A stretch of DNA of 7,657 nucleotides from Spirochaetaceae bacterium (GCA_031278295.1 JAITKQ010000158.1:1-7657); one strand, 5' to 3'. Shown: positions 1 to 6,546, counted from the stretch's first letter. Made by a program: numbers and translations. The notes: a model not told the origin generated them from the sequence alone.

Positions 1-3
1 AAG

Positions 4-42
4 ATACCCCGCCGCAAACTTGTTTGCGACTTCAGGGCGGGG
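4..42 (+). repeat. Nested hairpin with ATACCCCGCC edge, possible IS200/IS605-type end
   Basis: CCCCGCC (7-13) pairs with GGCGGGG (36-42), and inside it CGCAAAC (13-19) pairs with GTTTGCG (22-28). The sequence runs on as GAGGTTCATT. A sub-terminal hairpin flanked like this is typical of the ends of IS200/IS605-family elements, and the same ATACCCCGCC...GGCGGGG arrangement occurs in the opposite orientation near the right edge of the window. No transposase is visible because the window starts here, so the family assignment is an inference. Confidence 0.4.
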
Positions 43-124
43 AGGTTCATTATATTCCACCCAAGTTTAGCCCAAATTGCACATAACGTTCCGGCTGTTG
101 GCGACGTTTTTGCAGCCCGAATAA

Positions 125-143
125 GCAAATGCGTAGCATTTGC
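125..143. repeat. Perfect hairpin GCAAATGC-GTA-GCATTTGC
   Basis: An 8-bp perfect stem closed by a GTA triloop. The same GCGTAGC core recurs at 184-190 and, as part of another hairpin, at 488-500. C-GNA-G triloops are known to be unusually stable in single-stranded DNA. Confidence 0.7.
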
Positions 144-213
144 AGGGCGGACAAAATGTGCCGGAGGTTTTGCGTGGGAATGAGCGTAGCGGAATGACCT
201 AGCCAAAACGTAG

Positions 214-234
214 GCCGAGCCGCTACTGCTCGGC
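214..234. repeat. Inverted repeat GCCGAGC/GCTCGGC
   Basis: A 7-bp perfect stem with a 7-nt loop (CGCTACT), followed by GCTATTTTAATG. The T-run is too short and too far for a convincing terminator in the + direction, but a weak one is possible. Confidence 0.5.
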
Positions 235-237
235 GCT

Positions 238-263
238 ATTTTAATGTGAAATTTTAATGTGAA
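238..263. repeat. 13-bp tandem duplication ATTTTAATGTGAA x2
   Basis: Two identical 13-bp units sit head to tail immediately left of the 30-bp palindrome. No gene spans them. They could be a slippage product or a footprint of element insertion. Confidence 0.7.
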
Positions 264-265
264 TT

Positions 266-295
266 TAAACAAAGTTGACATGTCAACTTTGTTTA
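266..295. repeat. 30-bp perfect palindrome with no spacer
   Basis: The left arm TAAACAAAGTTGACA (266-280) is the exact reverse complement of 281-295, with no unpaired centre. The core TTGACATGTCAA is itself a possible -35-like sequence on both strands, but no -10 box lies at the right distance in either direction. It could be an operator for a dimeric regulator or a recombination site; nothing nearby identifies a binding protein. Confidence 0.75.
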
Positions 296-341
296 CACAT
301 TTGCGTAATGAAATGAGGTCTCTCCCTAAGTCAACAATGAT

Positions 342-377
342 GCGCCAACTCTCGTTGGCCGCCATTTATGTTGGCGC
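342..377. repeat. One left arm with two competing right arms
   Basis: GCCAAC (344-349) can pair with GTTGGC at 354-359 (loop TCTC), or, as GCGCCAAC (342-349), with GTTGGCGC at 370-377. The two pairings exclude each other. This resembles an attenuator-like switch, but no transcript is established here. Confidence 0.45.
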
Positions 378-549
378 GGAGTCAAGTTAACCGGTATTGC
401 CCCCGGCAATTTTACATTCACCGGTCTATCATTGCCGAAAGAGCCGTCGTGCACGGAACGCGCAAGGGATTGGAGGGGCGGGTAGCGTTCGCGTAGCGAA
501 TGGAGAGGCAACACAAGGGGCTTGCCTGGCGGAACCCCGCAAAGCCCGG

Positions 550-572
550 TTTCCGGCACGAAGTGCCGGAAA
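550..572. repeat. Perfect hairpin TTTCCGGCAC-GAA-GTGCCGGAAA
   Basis: A 10-bp perfect stem with a GAA triloop closed by C-G. It is followed by an AT-rich stretch rather than a U-tract, so it is not a terminator on the + strand. It probably belongs to a dispersed repeat covering roughly 430-590. Confidence 0.65.
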
Positions 573-634
573 TGCGCCCGAATTACATGAAAAATTTTTA
601 TAAATGTAAAATTACTGTATTGCCCTGCCACCCC

Positions 635-664
635 TTGTAATTGAATATTTAATATTGTTATAAT
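635..664 (+). promoter_or_regulatory. Sigma70-type promoter of cmk-rpsA
   Basis: A perfect TATAAT (659-664) lies 18 bp after TTGTAA (635-640), which matches the -35 consensus at four of six positions. Transcription would start near 671, leaving only about a dozen bases before the cmk start codon at 684. This is the only good promoter seen ahead of cmk. Confidence 0.6.
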
Positions 665-683
665 AAACACTGGCTGTTGGTGT

Positions 684-1340
684 ATGGTGGTGGCGATAGA
701 CGGGCCGGCCGGCTCCGGCAAGAGTACGATAGCGGAACTTTTGGCGCGGCGTCTGGAACTAAAGGACGGCAGGCGTTTTGTATACATAAATTCCGGTAAG
801 CTGTACCGGGCCCTTACGTTGGCCTGTCAGAGGCAGGGCGTGGATGTGTCGGACAATGAGGCGGCTGTCGATGTCGCGCGGAGTGTCAGGCTTGAGTACA
901 GGGACAGCACCGTGTTCCTGGACGGCGTTGACGTGGGTCCCTTGCTTCACGGCGATGAGATAGACCGCGCCGTATCGCGGCTGTCGTCAAACGTACCGGT
1001 GCGTCACATGGTAAACGCCTTGATCAAGGAGATGGCCCTGCGGCGCGATGTTATCGTGGAGGGCCGGGACATGACGACCGTTGTTTTTCCGGACGCGGAG
1101 GCGCGTTTTTACCTTGACGCTTCGGAGGATTCACGGGCGCGGCGGCGTTTTGGGCAGGGTATGTCCAGCCTCAGCCTTGAGGAAATACGGCGTTCGATAG
1201 CGGAACGTGATCGGATGGACAGAAATAAACCGGAAGGCAGCTTAAAGGTTGCCGGCGGTGTCACGTATATTGATACTTCATACTTGACGGTTAACGAAGT
1301 TTATGAGAGATTGGAAAAGATAATCAGGTTAAAAGGATAA
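684..1340 (+). CDS. cmk: Cytidylate kinase
   Basis: Cytosolic nucleoside monophosphate kinase that phosphorylates CMP and dCMP with ATP in pyrimidine salvage and supply. The 218-residue length is normal for the family. The P-loop GPAGSGKST lies at residues 7-15. The NMP-binding region starts with NSGKLYR at 36-42, a variant of the usual (D/N)SGxxYR. EGRD at 126-129 leads into TTVVFPDAEARFYLDAS, where most homologues have a glycine in place of the first threonine. The lid/C-terminal region contains RDRMDRN and ends with an IDTS-type strand. The ATG follows the promoter closely and no clear Shine-Dalgarno is seen, so a short-leader start is likely; GTG codons directly after the ATG are alternatives. 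rpsA begins 3 nt downstream. cmk-rpsA adjacency is common in bacteria, including spirochaetes. Confidence 0.93.
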   Translation: MVVAIDGPAGSGKSTIAELLARRLELKDGRRFVYINSGKLYRALTLACQRQGVDVSDNEAAVDVARSVRLEYRDSTVFLDGVDVGPLLHGDEIDRAVSRLSSNVPVRHMVNALIKEMALRRDVIVEGRDMTTVVFPDAEARFYLDASEDSRARRRFGQGMSSLSLEEIRRSIAERDRMDRNKPEGSLKVAGGVTYIDTSYLTVNEVYERLEKIIRLKG

Positions 1341-1343
1341 GCC

Positions 1344-3065
1344 ATGGGTCAGACGGAAGTGGAAATGGAAGTGGTGGAGGATAACCCTCTCGATGAAAAT
1401 TCCCAAAAACAAATGCAGGAAGAGTATCTGAAAGTGCTTGAACGGTTGGAGGAAGGGCAACTTGTTACCGGCACGGTTATGCAGGTTACTGCGGATCAAG
1501 TCTTTGTGGATGTGAGCTACAAATCGGAAGGAAAGATTCCTATAGCGGAATTTGAGGAAATTCCAAAAATTGGCGATACCGTTCCGGTGATTCTCGAAAA
1601 AAAAGAGAACAAGTACGGTGAGGTGGTGGTTTCCAAGCAGAAAGCGGACTCAAAACTTGCATGGAAAGAGATAAAACAGGCTTTTGGCGAACATTTGCCG
1701 ATAAGCGCCGTAGTCGAAAAGGCGGTAAAGGGCGGCTATGATGTACGTCTGGTAGGGGATGTTCACGCGTTTTTGCCGATAAGCCAGGCCGATGTCAAAC
1801 GTATCGACAAGCCCGAAAGCATTATTGGCAAAACTTTTGATGTTTACATCGAACGTCTCTATTCCAACAGTAAGCCGAATTTGGTCGTGAACCGGAGGAA
1901 ACTGCTGGAAGAAACGGTCGAAAACAAACGTGCGGAATTTTTTGCGACGGTGCCTGTCGGCAGCGAGATTGACGGGGTTGTCAAGTCGTTCACCGCCTTC
2001 GGCGCGTTTGTTGATTTGGGCGGTTTCGATGGTCTTCTCCATATCCACGACATGAGTTGGGGCCACGTGTTGCGTCCCAGAGATTTCGTTAAACGCGGCC
2101 AAAAAATAAAGGTAAAGATTATCAGGATAGACCCTGAGGAAAAACGTATAAATTTATCGCTAAAACATTTTACGGATGACCCTTGGGTGCATTTTGAAGA
2201 TAAATACCATGTAAACGATGTGATCAAGGGCAGGGTTACCAAGCTGACCGATTTTGGCGCTTTCATAGAAATAGAAGAGGGCATCGAAGGCCTTGCGCAT
2301 ATATCCGAATTTTCATGGATCAAAAAGGTTCAAAAGCCGGAGGAAATTGTCTCTATCGGGGATGAGGTCGAATGCATGATTCTGGGCTACGATTTGCAGG
2401 CCGGGCGTGTCTCGCTGGGGCTCAAACAGGTCAAAACAAACCCGTGGGACGACCTGGCGGATCGCTACCCGGTGGGGGTGCGCCTTACCCGCAAGGTGGT
2501 GAAAATTACCAATGTCGGCGCTTTTGTGGAACTGGAAGAGGGCATAGACGGTTTTCTGCACATGGATGACTTTTCCTGGACAAAAAAGGTTAAAACTCCG
2601 GGTTTTGGGCTTAAAGTCGGCCAGGACATCGATGTTATCGTTCTGGCTTCCGACGCGAAAGACAAGAATGTCCGGCTTGGCGTAAAGCAGCTTACGGATG
2701 ACCCTTGGCTTAGTTTTGCATCAACATATAAACCGGGCGACGTGGTAGAAGGCGAGGTTAGCTCCATCACGGATTTCGGCATTTTTATAAAGATTCCAGG
2801 CGATATTGAGGGGCTGATACACGTATCAAACCTTACCGATAAAAAAGAAGCCAACGCCGAAGAAACCCTTAAAAAGTATAAGCCGGGCGATAAGGTTCGC
2901 GCCGTTCTTATAGATGTACAGCCCGAAAGACGCAAGGCGGCTTTTTCCGTCCGTGACTATAAGAAAAAGACCCAACGCGACGAAATTTCCCGCTATATGG
3001 CCGCAGAGGACCATGACGGTTCAAAATTCACGCTCGGCGATATGATTAATTCCCGCAACTCGTAG
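1344..3065 (+). CDS. rpsA: 30S ribosomal protein S1
   Basis: Ribosomal protein S1, which helps bring mRNA to the 30S subunit. Six S1 (OB-fold) repeats are visible at about residues 36-99, 117-184, 205-274, 289-361, 376-448 and 463-536. Repeats 3-6 carry the typical core of G.(V/A)..I..FGAFV-(D/E) followed by EG(L/F).H. This six-repeat, 573-residue layout matches the full-length Gram-negative form. The first two repeats are more divergent, as expected for the ribosome-docking part. The ATG at 1344 has AAGGA (1333-1337) six bases ahead, overlapping the end of cmk, so translation is probably coupled. The frame ends in TAG directly before a strong terminator. No frameshift or truncation. Confidence 0.96.
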   Translation: MGQTEVEMEVVEDNPLDENSQKQMQEEYLKVLERLEEGQLVTGTVMQVTADQVFVDVSYKSEGKIPIAEFEEIPKIGDTVPVILEKKENKYGEVVVSKQKADSKLAWKEIKQAFGEHLPISAVVEKAVKGGYDVRLVGDVHAFLPISQADVKRIDKPESIIGKTFDVYIERLYSNSKPNLVVNRRKLLEETVENKRAEFFATVPVGSEIDGVVKSFTAFGAFVDLGGFDGLLHIHDMSWGHVLRPRDFVKRGQKIKVKIIRIDPEEKRINLSLKHFTDDPWVHFEDKYHVNDVIKGRVTKLTDFGAFIEIEEGIEGLAHISEFSWIKKVQKPEEIVSIGDEVECMILGYDLQAGRVSLGLKQVKTNPWDDLADRYPVGVRLTRKVVKITNVGAFVELEEGIDGFLHMDDFSWTKKVKTPGFGLKVGQDIDVIVLASDAKDKNVRLGVKQLTDDPWLSFASTYKPGDVVEGEVSSITDFGIFIKIPGDIEGLIHVSNLTDKKEANAEETLKKYKPGDKVRAVLIDVQPERRKAAFSVRDYKKKTQRDEISRYMAAEDHDGSKFTLGDMINSRNS

Positions 3066-3103
3066 CCCCGCAGCCGCCGGGGGGCGGGGAGCCTTTTTTT
3101 TTT
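3066..3103 (+). terminator. Rho-independent terminator of cmk-rpsA
   Basis: CCCCGC (3066-3071) pairs with GCGGGG (3084-3089), and a run of ten T (3094-3103) follows shortly after. It begins at the base after the rpsA stop codon. Confidence 0.8.
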
Positions 3104-3140
3104 AATTCAATTCCACATTCATACTTGTTTTTGCGGACGT

Positions 3141-3184
3141 AAAAAAGGCGGGCGGGGCGGGCCCCTGCGCCCGCCCCGCCCGCC
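3141..3184 (-). terminator. Rho-independent terminator of the nrd operon
   Basis: A 16-bp perfect, all G/C stem: 3147-3162 pairs with 3169-3184 around a 6-nt loop. On the minus strand it is followed directly by six U (A-run 3141-3146). There is no U-tract on the + side, so it serves the minus-strand operon. It faces the rpsA terminator about 40 bp away. Confidence 0.88.
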
Positions 3185-3205
3185 GTCCGGCAGTTTGCGC
3201 TTACC

Positions 3206-3775
3206 TTACATCGAGGCCGCGGTTTTGTACCCGTTAAATTCGGCGTCCGTTACGAAGCGTCCTAACAAGGCTATGTCCGCGTTGCTGCGGGCACGGCTTA
3301 GCTCACCGCCGTCACCGTCAACAAGTATTGCGGTGGGTGTGGACATGATGTTCCTGCGGGCCGCTTCCTCAAGGCCGTCCTCGCTTGCCGTGTCTATCGT
3401 ATCAACAGGTATGCCAAGCTTTTTGGCCGCGGCTTTCGCGCCCGGACAAGCCGGGCATCCGGGTCGTACAAACAACAAAATGCGCGGCCCGGCCTGCTTG
3501 AATGTTCCGGTTTTCTCAAAGACGGCACCGGACACTGTATCTGCGGGGGCCGCGCTCACGATGCGGGGAAGGCAGCTTTCAAGATGCCCCGAAGCTGTTT
3601 CCATGTCGTAGAGACGGCGTTCGCCATACTCCTCACGTTTGCCCTTGTTCCAGTTACGAACGGAGCGGTAGTAACCCACGATCCGGCTGTAAACCTCGGC
3701 AGGCGCGCCTTCCACGTGTGAAAGCTCCTCCTTCGCCTGCTCCAAATCCTTTTCGATTTCCTCAAGTTTTCTCAT
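3206..3775 (-). CDS. Detached NrdD glycyl-radical domain fused to thioredoxin-like domain
   Basis: 189 residues in three parts. Residues 1-22 are a charged, heptad-like helix (coiled-coil-like). Residues 27-57 (EVYSRIVGYY..., then WNKGKREEYGERR) match the C-terminal glycyl-radical loop of class III ribonucleotide reductases, with Gly34 in the position of the radical glycine. Residues about 97-183 form a thioredoxin-like domain with CPAC at 107-110 and a likely cis-proline at STP (145-147). The adjacent nrdD gene lacks the radical motif, so I infer this protein completes the enzyme and brings its own disulfide reductant. It starts 34 nt after the nrdD stop, in a different frame, with AGGAG (3782-3786) six bases before the ATG, and is last in the operon. 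Alternatively it could be a spare radical domain, like GrcA for pyruvate formate-lyase, if an intact NrdD exists elsewhere. Confidence 0.75.
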   Translation of the reverse strand: MRKLEEIEKDLEQAKEELSHVEGAPAEVYSRIVGYYRSVRNWNKGKREEYGERRLYDMETASGHLESCLPRIVSAAPADTVSGAVFEKTGTFKQAGPRILLFVRPGCPACPGAKAAAKKLGIPVDTIDTASEDGLEEAARRNIMSTPTAILVDGDGGELSRARSNADIALLGRFVTDAEFNGYKTAASM

Positions 3776-3799
3776 AAACTTCTCCTAAAATATAAAGAT

Positions 3800-3819
3800 G
3801 GCCGCTTTTTCAGCCGGCC
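3800..3819 (-). promoter_or_regulatory. Stem-loop across the nrdD stop codon
   Basis: On the minus strand GGCCG-G-CT (3819-3812) pairs with AGCGGCC (3806-3800), one G bulged, loop GAAAA. The structure covers the TGA of nrdD and lies between nrdD and the downstream gene. It lacks a proper U-tract. It could adjust the ratio of the two proteins or protect mRNA ends; no direct evidence. Confidence 0.35.
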
Positions 3820-5897
3820 TTCAGAACTGTTTCACGCTCGGTTTCCAGTTCCGCGATACGGTCGCGCAGGGCGTCCTCACGTTCCGCCCTGCACTTGGGG
3901 CAGGTAAAATGCTCACCCTTTAGGTAACCGTGTACGGGGCAAACCGAAAATGTCGGCGATACGGTAAAGTACGGAATTTTATAATTCCGCGACATGGCCT
4001 TTACCAAATCGCGGCAGGCGCGCCAGTCGTCCACCGCTTCACCCAGAAAGGCGTGGAAGACCGTACCGCCCGTGTAGGCGCGCTGTAACTTTTCCTGTAG
4101 GTCCAGCGCGTCGAAAATGTCCTCGGTCTGCATGACGGGCAGTTGGGTAGAGTTCGTGTAGTAAGGTTCGTTTTCGCCCGCCGTGATGATATTCGGGTAG
4201 CGCGTCTTGTCGTGTTTGGCAAGCCGGTAGGAGGTGGACTCGGCGGGCGTCGCCTCAAGGTTGAAAAGATCGCCCGTTTCCTCCTGAAAGTCGGACAGTT
4301 TGTTACGCATGAATTCAAGGACTCTGAGCGCGAGGCCGCGCCCCTCGTCTGTGGCGATGCCAAGATCCCGCCCCAGGAAATTCAGCAGGCACTCGTTCAT
4401 CCCGACAATCCCTATCGTGTTAAAATGGTTGTTCAGTGTGCCAAGGTAGCGCTTTGTATAGGGAAAAAGCCCCGATTCCAGCAGGTTATTGACCATCTTA
4501 CGTTTTATAACCAGCGATTCTTTGGCAAGCGTCATTAGGCCAAGCAGCCTGTCGAAAAATTCACCCTCGGTTTTTGAAAGATAGCCGATGCGTGGCAGGT
4601 TGATCGTGACAACGCCGAGGGAACCGGTCAGTTCGTCCGAGCCAAACAGCCCGCCTCCGCGCTTCCGCAGTTCACGCTTGTCAAGCTGGAGTCTACAGCA
4701 CATCGAGCGGACATCGCCCGGATTTAGGTCCGAATTCACAAAATTCTGGAAGTAAGGCGTACCGTAGCGCGCGGTCATCTCGAAGAGGAGACGCGCGTTC
4801 TCGCTGTCCCAGTCAAAATCGGATGTGATGTTGTACGTGGGGATCGGGTATTGAAAGCCGCGCCCTTCCGCGTCGCCTTCAAGCATCAACTCGATGAAGA
4901 GCCTGTTGACTCTGTCCATTTCCGGCTTGCAGTCATCGTAGGTAAAGTCAAGCTCCTTGCCGCCGACGACGGCCTTCACGCCGTGCAGGTCGTCCGGCAC
5001 GGTCCAGTCCAGCGTGATGTTTGTAAACGGCGCCTGGCTACCCCAGCGGCTCGGCGTATTTACGCCAAATACAAAACTTTGAAGGCACTGTTTGACATCC
5101 GTATCGCTCATGCCGTCCGCTTTGACAAACGGGGCTATGTAGGTATCGAAGGAACTGAATGCCTGGGCCCCTGCCCATTCGTTTTGCAGGCAACCCAGAA
5201 AATTTACCGCCTGCTGCATCAGCGTAGAAAGATGCTTTGCGGGCCTGCTTGTTATCTTGTCCGGCACCCCGCCCAGGCCTTCTTTGATAAGTTGCCTGAG
5301 GGACCAACCCGCGCAGTAGCCGGAAAACATCGACAGATCATGCAGGTGGAAATCCGCATTCCGGTGGGCGTCCGCAATCTCCGGGGTATAGACGTTTTTA
5401 AGCCAGTAGTTTGCCGTGATACGTCCGGAATTGTGCAGGATGAGGCCGCCCAGCGAGTAGTTGACGTTGGCATTTTCATTTACCCGCCAGTCAGACTGCT
5501 TCAGGTAGCCTTCCATAGTCTCGTCAATGCTGATCATCAACTTTTTTGTGTCGCGTATCGCGTCGTGTTTGGCGCGGTACAGGATGTACGACTTGGCGAC
5601 GGCGGTTTCTTTGGCCTCGATCAGGGCGTTTTCGACCAAATCCTGAATCTCTTCGATCGCCGGAATCGATTTTTCATGTCTGGAGGCCATCATCTCCCCG
5701 ATCATCACTTCGACGCGGGCCGTAATCGCCTCAATCTTTTTATCATCTGTTCCGCCGCCCTGCGGGACATCCGTATTCGCGCGGCGCCCTTGGTTTCTTG
5801 CGGCGACGGCTGTGAACGCCTTGGAAATGGCGTTTTTAATTTTTGACCGGTCGTATGGTTTTACCTCACCTGACCGCTTTACCACGTTTTTTATCAC
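3810..5897 (-). CDS. nrdD: Anaerobic ribonucleoside-triphosphate reductase, large part lacking the glycyl-radical loop
   Basis: Class III ribonucleotide reductase, which makes dNTPs from NTPs without oxygen. About 695 residues from GTG at 5897. An ATP-cone opens the protein (NVVKRSGEVKPYDRSKI), followed by the catalytic ten-stranded barrel with likely active-site cysteines Cys195 (GYCAGWSLRQL) and Cys400/401 (RSMCCRLQ). Near the end is a zinc-site pattern Cys653-x2-His656...Cys666-x2-Cys669. The frame then runs into a charged helix and stops, without the RVxGY-type radical motif normally found about 16 residues past the last cysteine. That motif is in the next gene. The GTG start is preferred because VIKNVVKR fits the family's N-terminus and GGGGAG lies four bases ahead; the open frame extends to a TTG at 5948 inside nrdR. 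It overlaps nrdR by 32 bp, so translation is probably coupled. Confidence 0.9.
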   Translation of the reverse strand: MIKNVVKRSGEVKPYDRSKIKNAISKAFTAVAARNQGRRANTDVPQGGGTDDKKIEAITARVEVMIGEMMASRHEKSIPAIEEIQDLVENALIEAKETAVAKSYILYRAKHDAIRDTKKLMISIDETMEGYLKQSDWRVNENANVNYSLGGLILHNSGRITANYWLKNVYTPEIADAHRNADFHLHDLSMFSGYCAGWSLRQLIKEGLGGVPDKITSRPAKHLSTLMQQAVNFLGCLQNEWAGAQAFSSFDTYIAPFVKADGMSDTDVKQCLQSFVFGVNTPSRWGSQAPFTNITLDWTVPDDLHGVKAVVGGKELDFTYDDCKPEMDRVNRLFIELMLEGDAEGRGFQYPIPTYNITSDFDWDSENARLLFEMTARYGTPYFQNFVNSDLNPGDVRSMCCRLQLDKRELRKRGGGLFGSDELTGSLGVVTINLPRIGYLSKTEGEFFDRLLGLMTLAKESLVIKRKMVNNLLESGLFPYTKRYLGTLNNHFNTIGIVGMNECLLNFLGRDLGIATDEGRGLALRVLEFMRNKLSDFQEETGDLFNLEATPAESTSYRLAKHDKTRYPNIITAGENEPYYTNSTQLPVMQTEDIFDALDLQEKLQRAYTGGTVFHAFLGEAVDDWRACRDLVKAMSRNYKIPYFTVSPTFSVCPVHGYLKGEHFTCPKCRAEREDALRDRIAELETERETVLKAG

Positions 5898-6354
5898 TTT
5901 TCTCCCCCAGTTTTCTGATTTCCTGAATAAACTCGTCAAGGTTTTCAAAACGGCGGCATACGGACGCGAATCTTATGTAAGCCACCTTGTCGAGCTGTCC
6001 CAATTTTTCCAGCGTCATTTCGCCTATGATGTTTGTCGCGACTTCACGATCCAAACCGGCGGAAATGGCGGACTGATCCTCAATTTCGTTGACAAGCCGT
6101 TCAATGTCCATCCGCGACACAGGCCGCTTCTGGATCGCCCGTTCCAAACCCGCCTCGATCTTGTTACGGTCGAAAGGCTCACGCCTGCCGTCCCGCTTTA
6201 TCACCATGAGCGGTTTTTCTTCTATCCGTTCATAGCTGGTAAAACGTCCGCCGCAGGCCGTGCATACCCTGCGGCGTCTGACGGCGTCACCGTTGGCAAG
6301 CGTTCTGGATTCAAGAACTTTATCTTCGATGTTACCGCAATAGGGACACCGCAA
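5866..6354 (-). CDS. nrdR: Transcriptional repressor NrdR of ribonucleotide reductase genes
   Basis: ATP/dATP-sensing repressor that binds NrdR boxes in promoters of ribonucleotide reductase genes. 162 residues, close to the usual 150-160. The N-terminus MRCPYC begins the zinc ribbon (Cys3, Cys6, Cys31, Cys34) with the basic RRRR stretch at 26-29. An ATP-cone follows from about residue 50 (VIKRDGRREPFDRNKI) to about 140. The start is a TTG: the next residues fit the conserved family N-terminus exactly and GGGAGG (6360-6365) lies five bases ahead. It is first in the operon with nrdD, and its promoter carries a good NrdR box, so it probably represses itself along with the reductase. Confidence 0.94.
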   Translation of the reverse strand: MRCPYCGNIEDKVLESRTLANGDAVRRRRVCTACGGRFTSYERIEEKPLMVIKRDGRREPFDRNKIEAGLERAIQKRPVSRMDIERLVNEIEDQSAISAGLDREVATNIIGEMTLEKLGQLDKVAYIRFASVCRRFENLDEFIQEIRKLGEKSDKKRGKAVR

Positions 6355-6359
6355 ATTTG

Positions 6360-6365
6360 CCTCCC
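6360..6365 (-). promoter_or_regulatory. Strong ribosome binding site fixing the TTG start of nrdR
   Basis: GGGAGG on the minus strand, spaced five bases (CAAAT) from TTG at 6354. There is no in-frame ATG near the conserved N-terminus; the ATG at 6371-6373 is out of frame. Confidence 0.75.
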
Positions 6366-6390
6366 GAATTCATTTTATCCACAACGGAGA

Positions 6391-6546
6391 CTGCTACCCC
6401 CGCCTATCCTTCCTTGGGGGCAGCTTCCCCGCCCTTCCTTGGGGACTGCCCGCCTATCCTTCCTTGGGGACTGCTCCCCCGCCCGCCCTTCTTGGGGGCT
6501 ACTCCCCCGCCTGTCTTTCCTTGCCCGCCCTTCCTTGGGGGCTGCC
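6391..6546. repeat. Six degenerate tandem repeats in the nrdR leader
   Basis: Units at 6391-6420, 6421-6445, 6446-6470, 6471-6498, 6499-6523 and 6524-6546 share a pattern of CTGCTCCCCCGCC, then CTTCCTTGGGG. TTCCTTGGGG is exact in four of the six. On the nrdR transcript the repeats read as CCCCAAGGAAGG-type units, with a CCAAGG palindrome. All lie in the 5' leader, ending about 36 nt ahead of the nrdR start. Open frames through this stretch are low-complexity and have no coding support. Confidence 0.8.

Larger units (their letters stand above)
1..634. other. Non-coding, hairpin-rich region upstream of cmk
   Basis: I find no credible gene in this stretch. Short open frames exist but have no ribosome site, no recognisable motif and run through perfect hairpins. 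The content is mostly inverted repeats: 7-42 (CCCCGCC/GGCGGGG enclosing CGCAAAC/GTTTGCG), 125-143, 214-234, 266-295, 344-359, 396-410, 488-500 and 550-572. There is also a 13-bp tandem duplication at 238-263. The part from about 430 to 590 has the mixed composition of a dispersed repeat rather than a leader. Function unknown; it may be a landing zone for small mobile repeats. Confidence 0.6.

Noticed and set aside
275..303. Promoter from TTGACA inside the palindrome
   Set aside because: No -10-like hexamer at 16-18 bp on either strand.
326..787. Open frames in the cmk upstream region on both strands
   Set aside because: They run through perfect hairpins and into cmk antisense; no motif, no start signal.
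3195..3611. Plus-strand open frame opposite the GRD-redoxin gene
   Set aside because: Antisense shadow; starts at the edge of the operon terminator and has no domain.
3774..3812. Read-through or programmed frameshift joining nrdD to the downstream gene, or TGA as selenocysteine
   Set aside because: The two frames differ, read-through of the TGA meets another stop within about 16 codons, there is no slippery heptamer, and the downstream gene has a textbook ribosome site. The hairpin at the stop spans it and lacks features of a bacterial SECIS.
4851..5846. 331-residue open frame on the + strand
   Set aside because: It is the antisense shadow of nrdD, with no recognisable motifs and no start signals.
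5898..5948. Longer NrdD starting at TTG 5948
   Set aside because: It would add 17 residues encoded inside the nrdR end, without a ribosome site. GTG at 5897 fits the family N-terminus and has GGGGAG ahead.
6391..6546. CRISPR array
   Set aside because: Units are degenerate, contiguous and of 23-30 bp without unique spacers.
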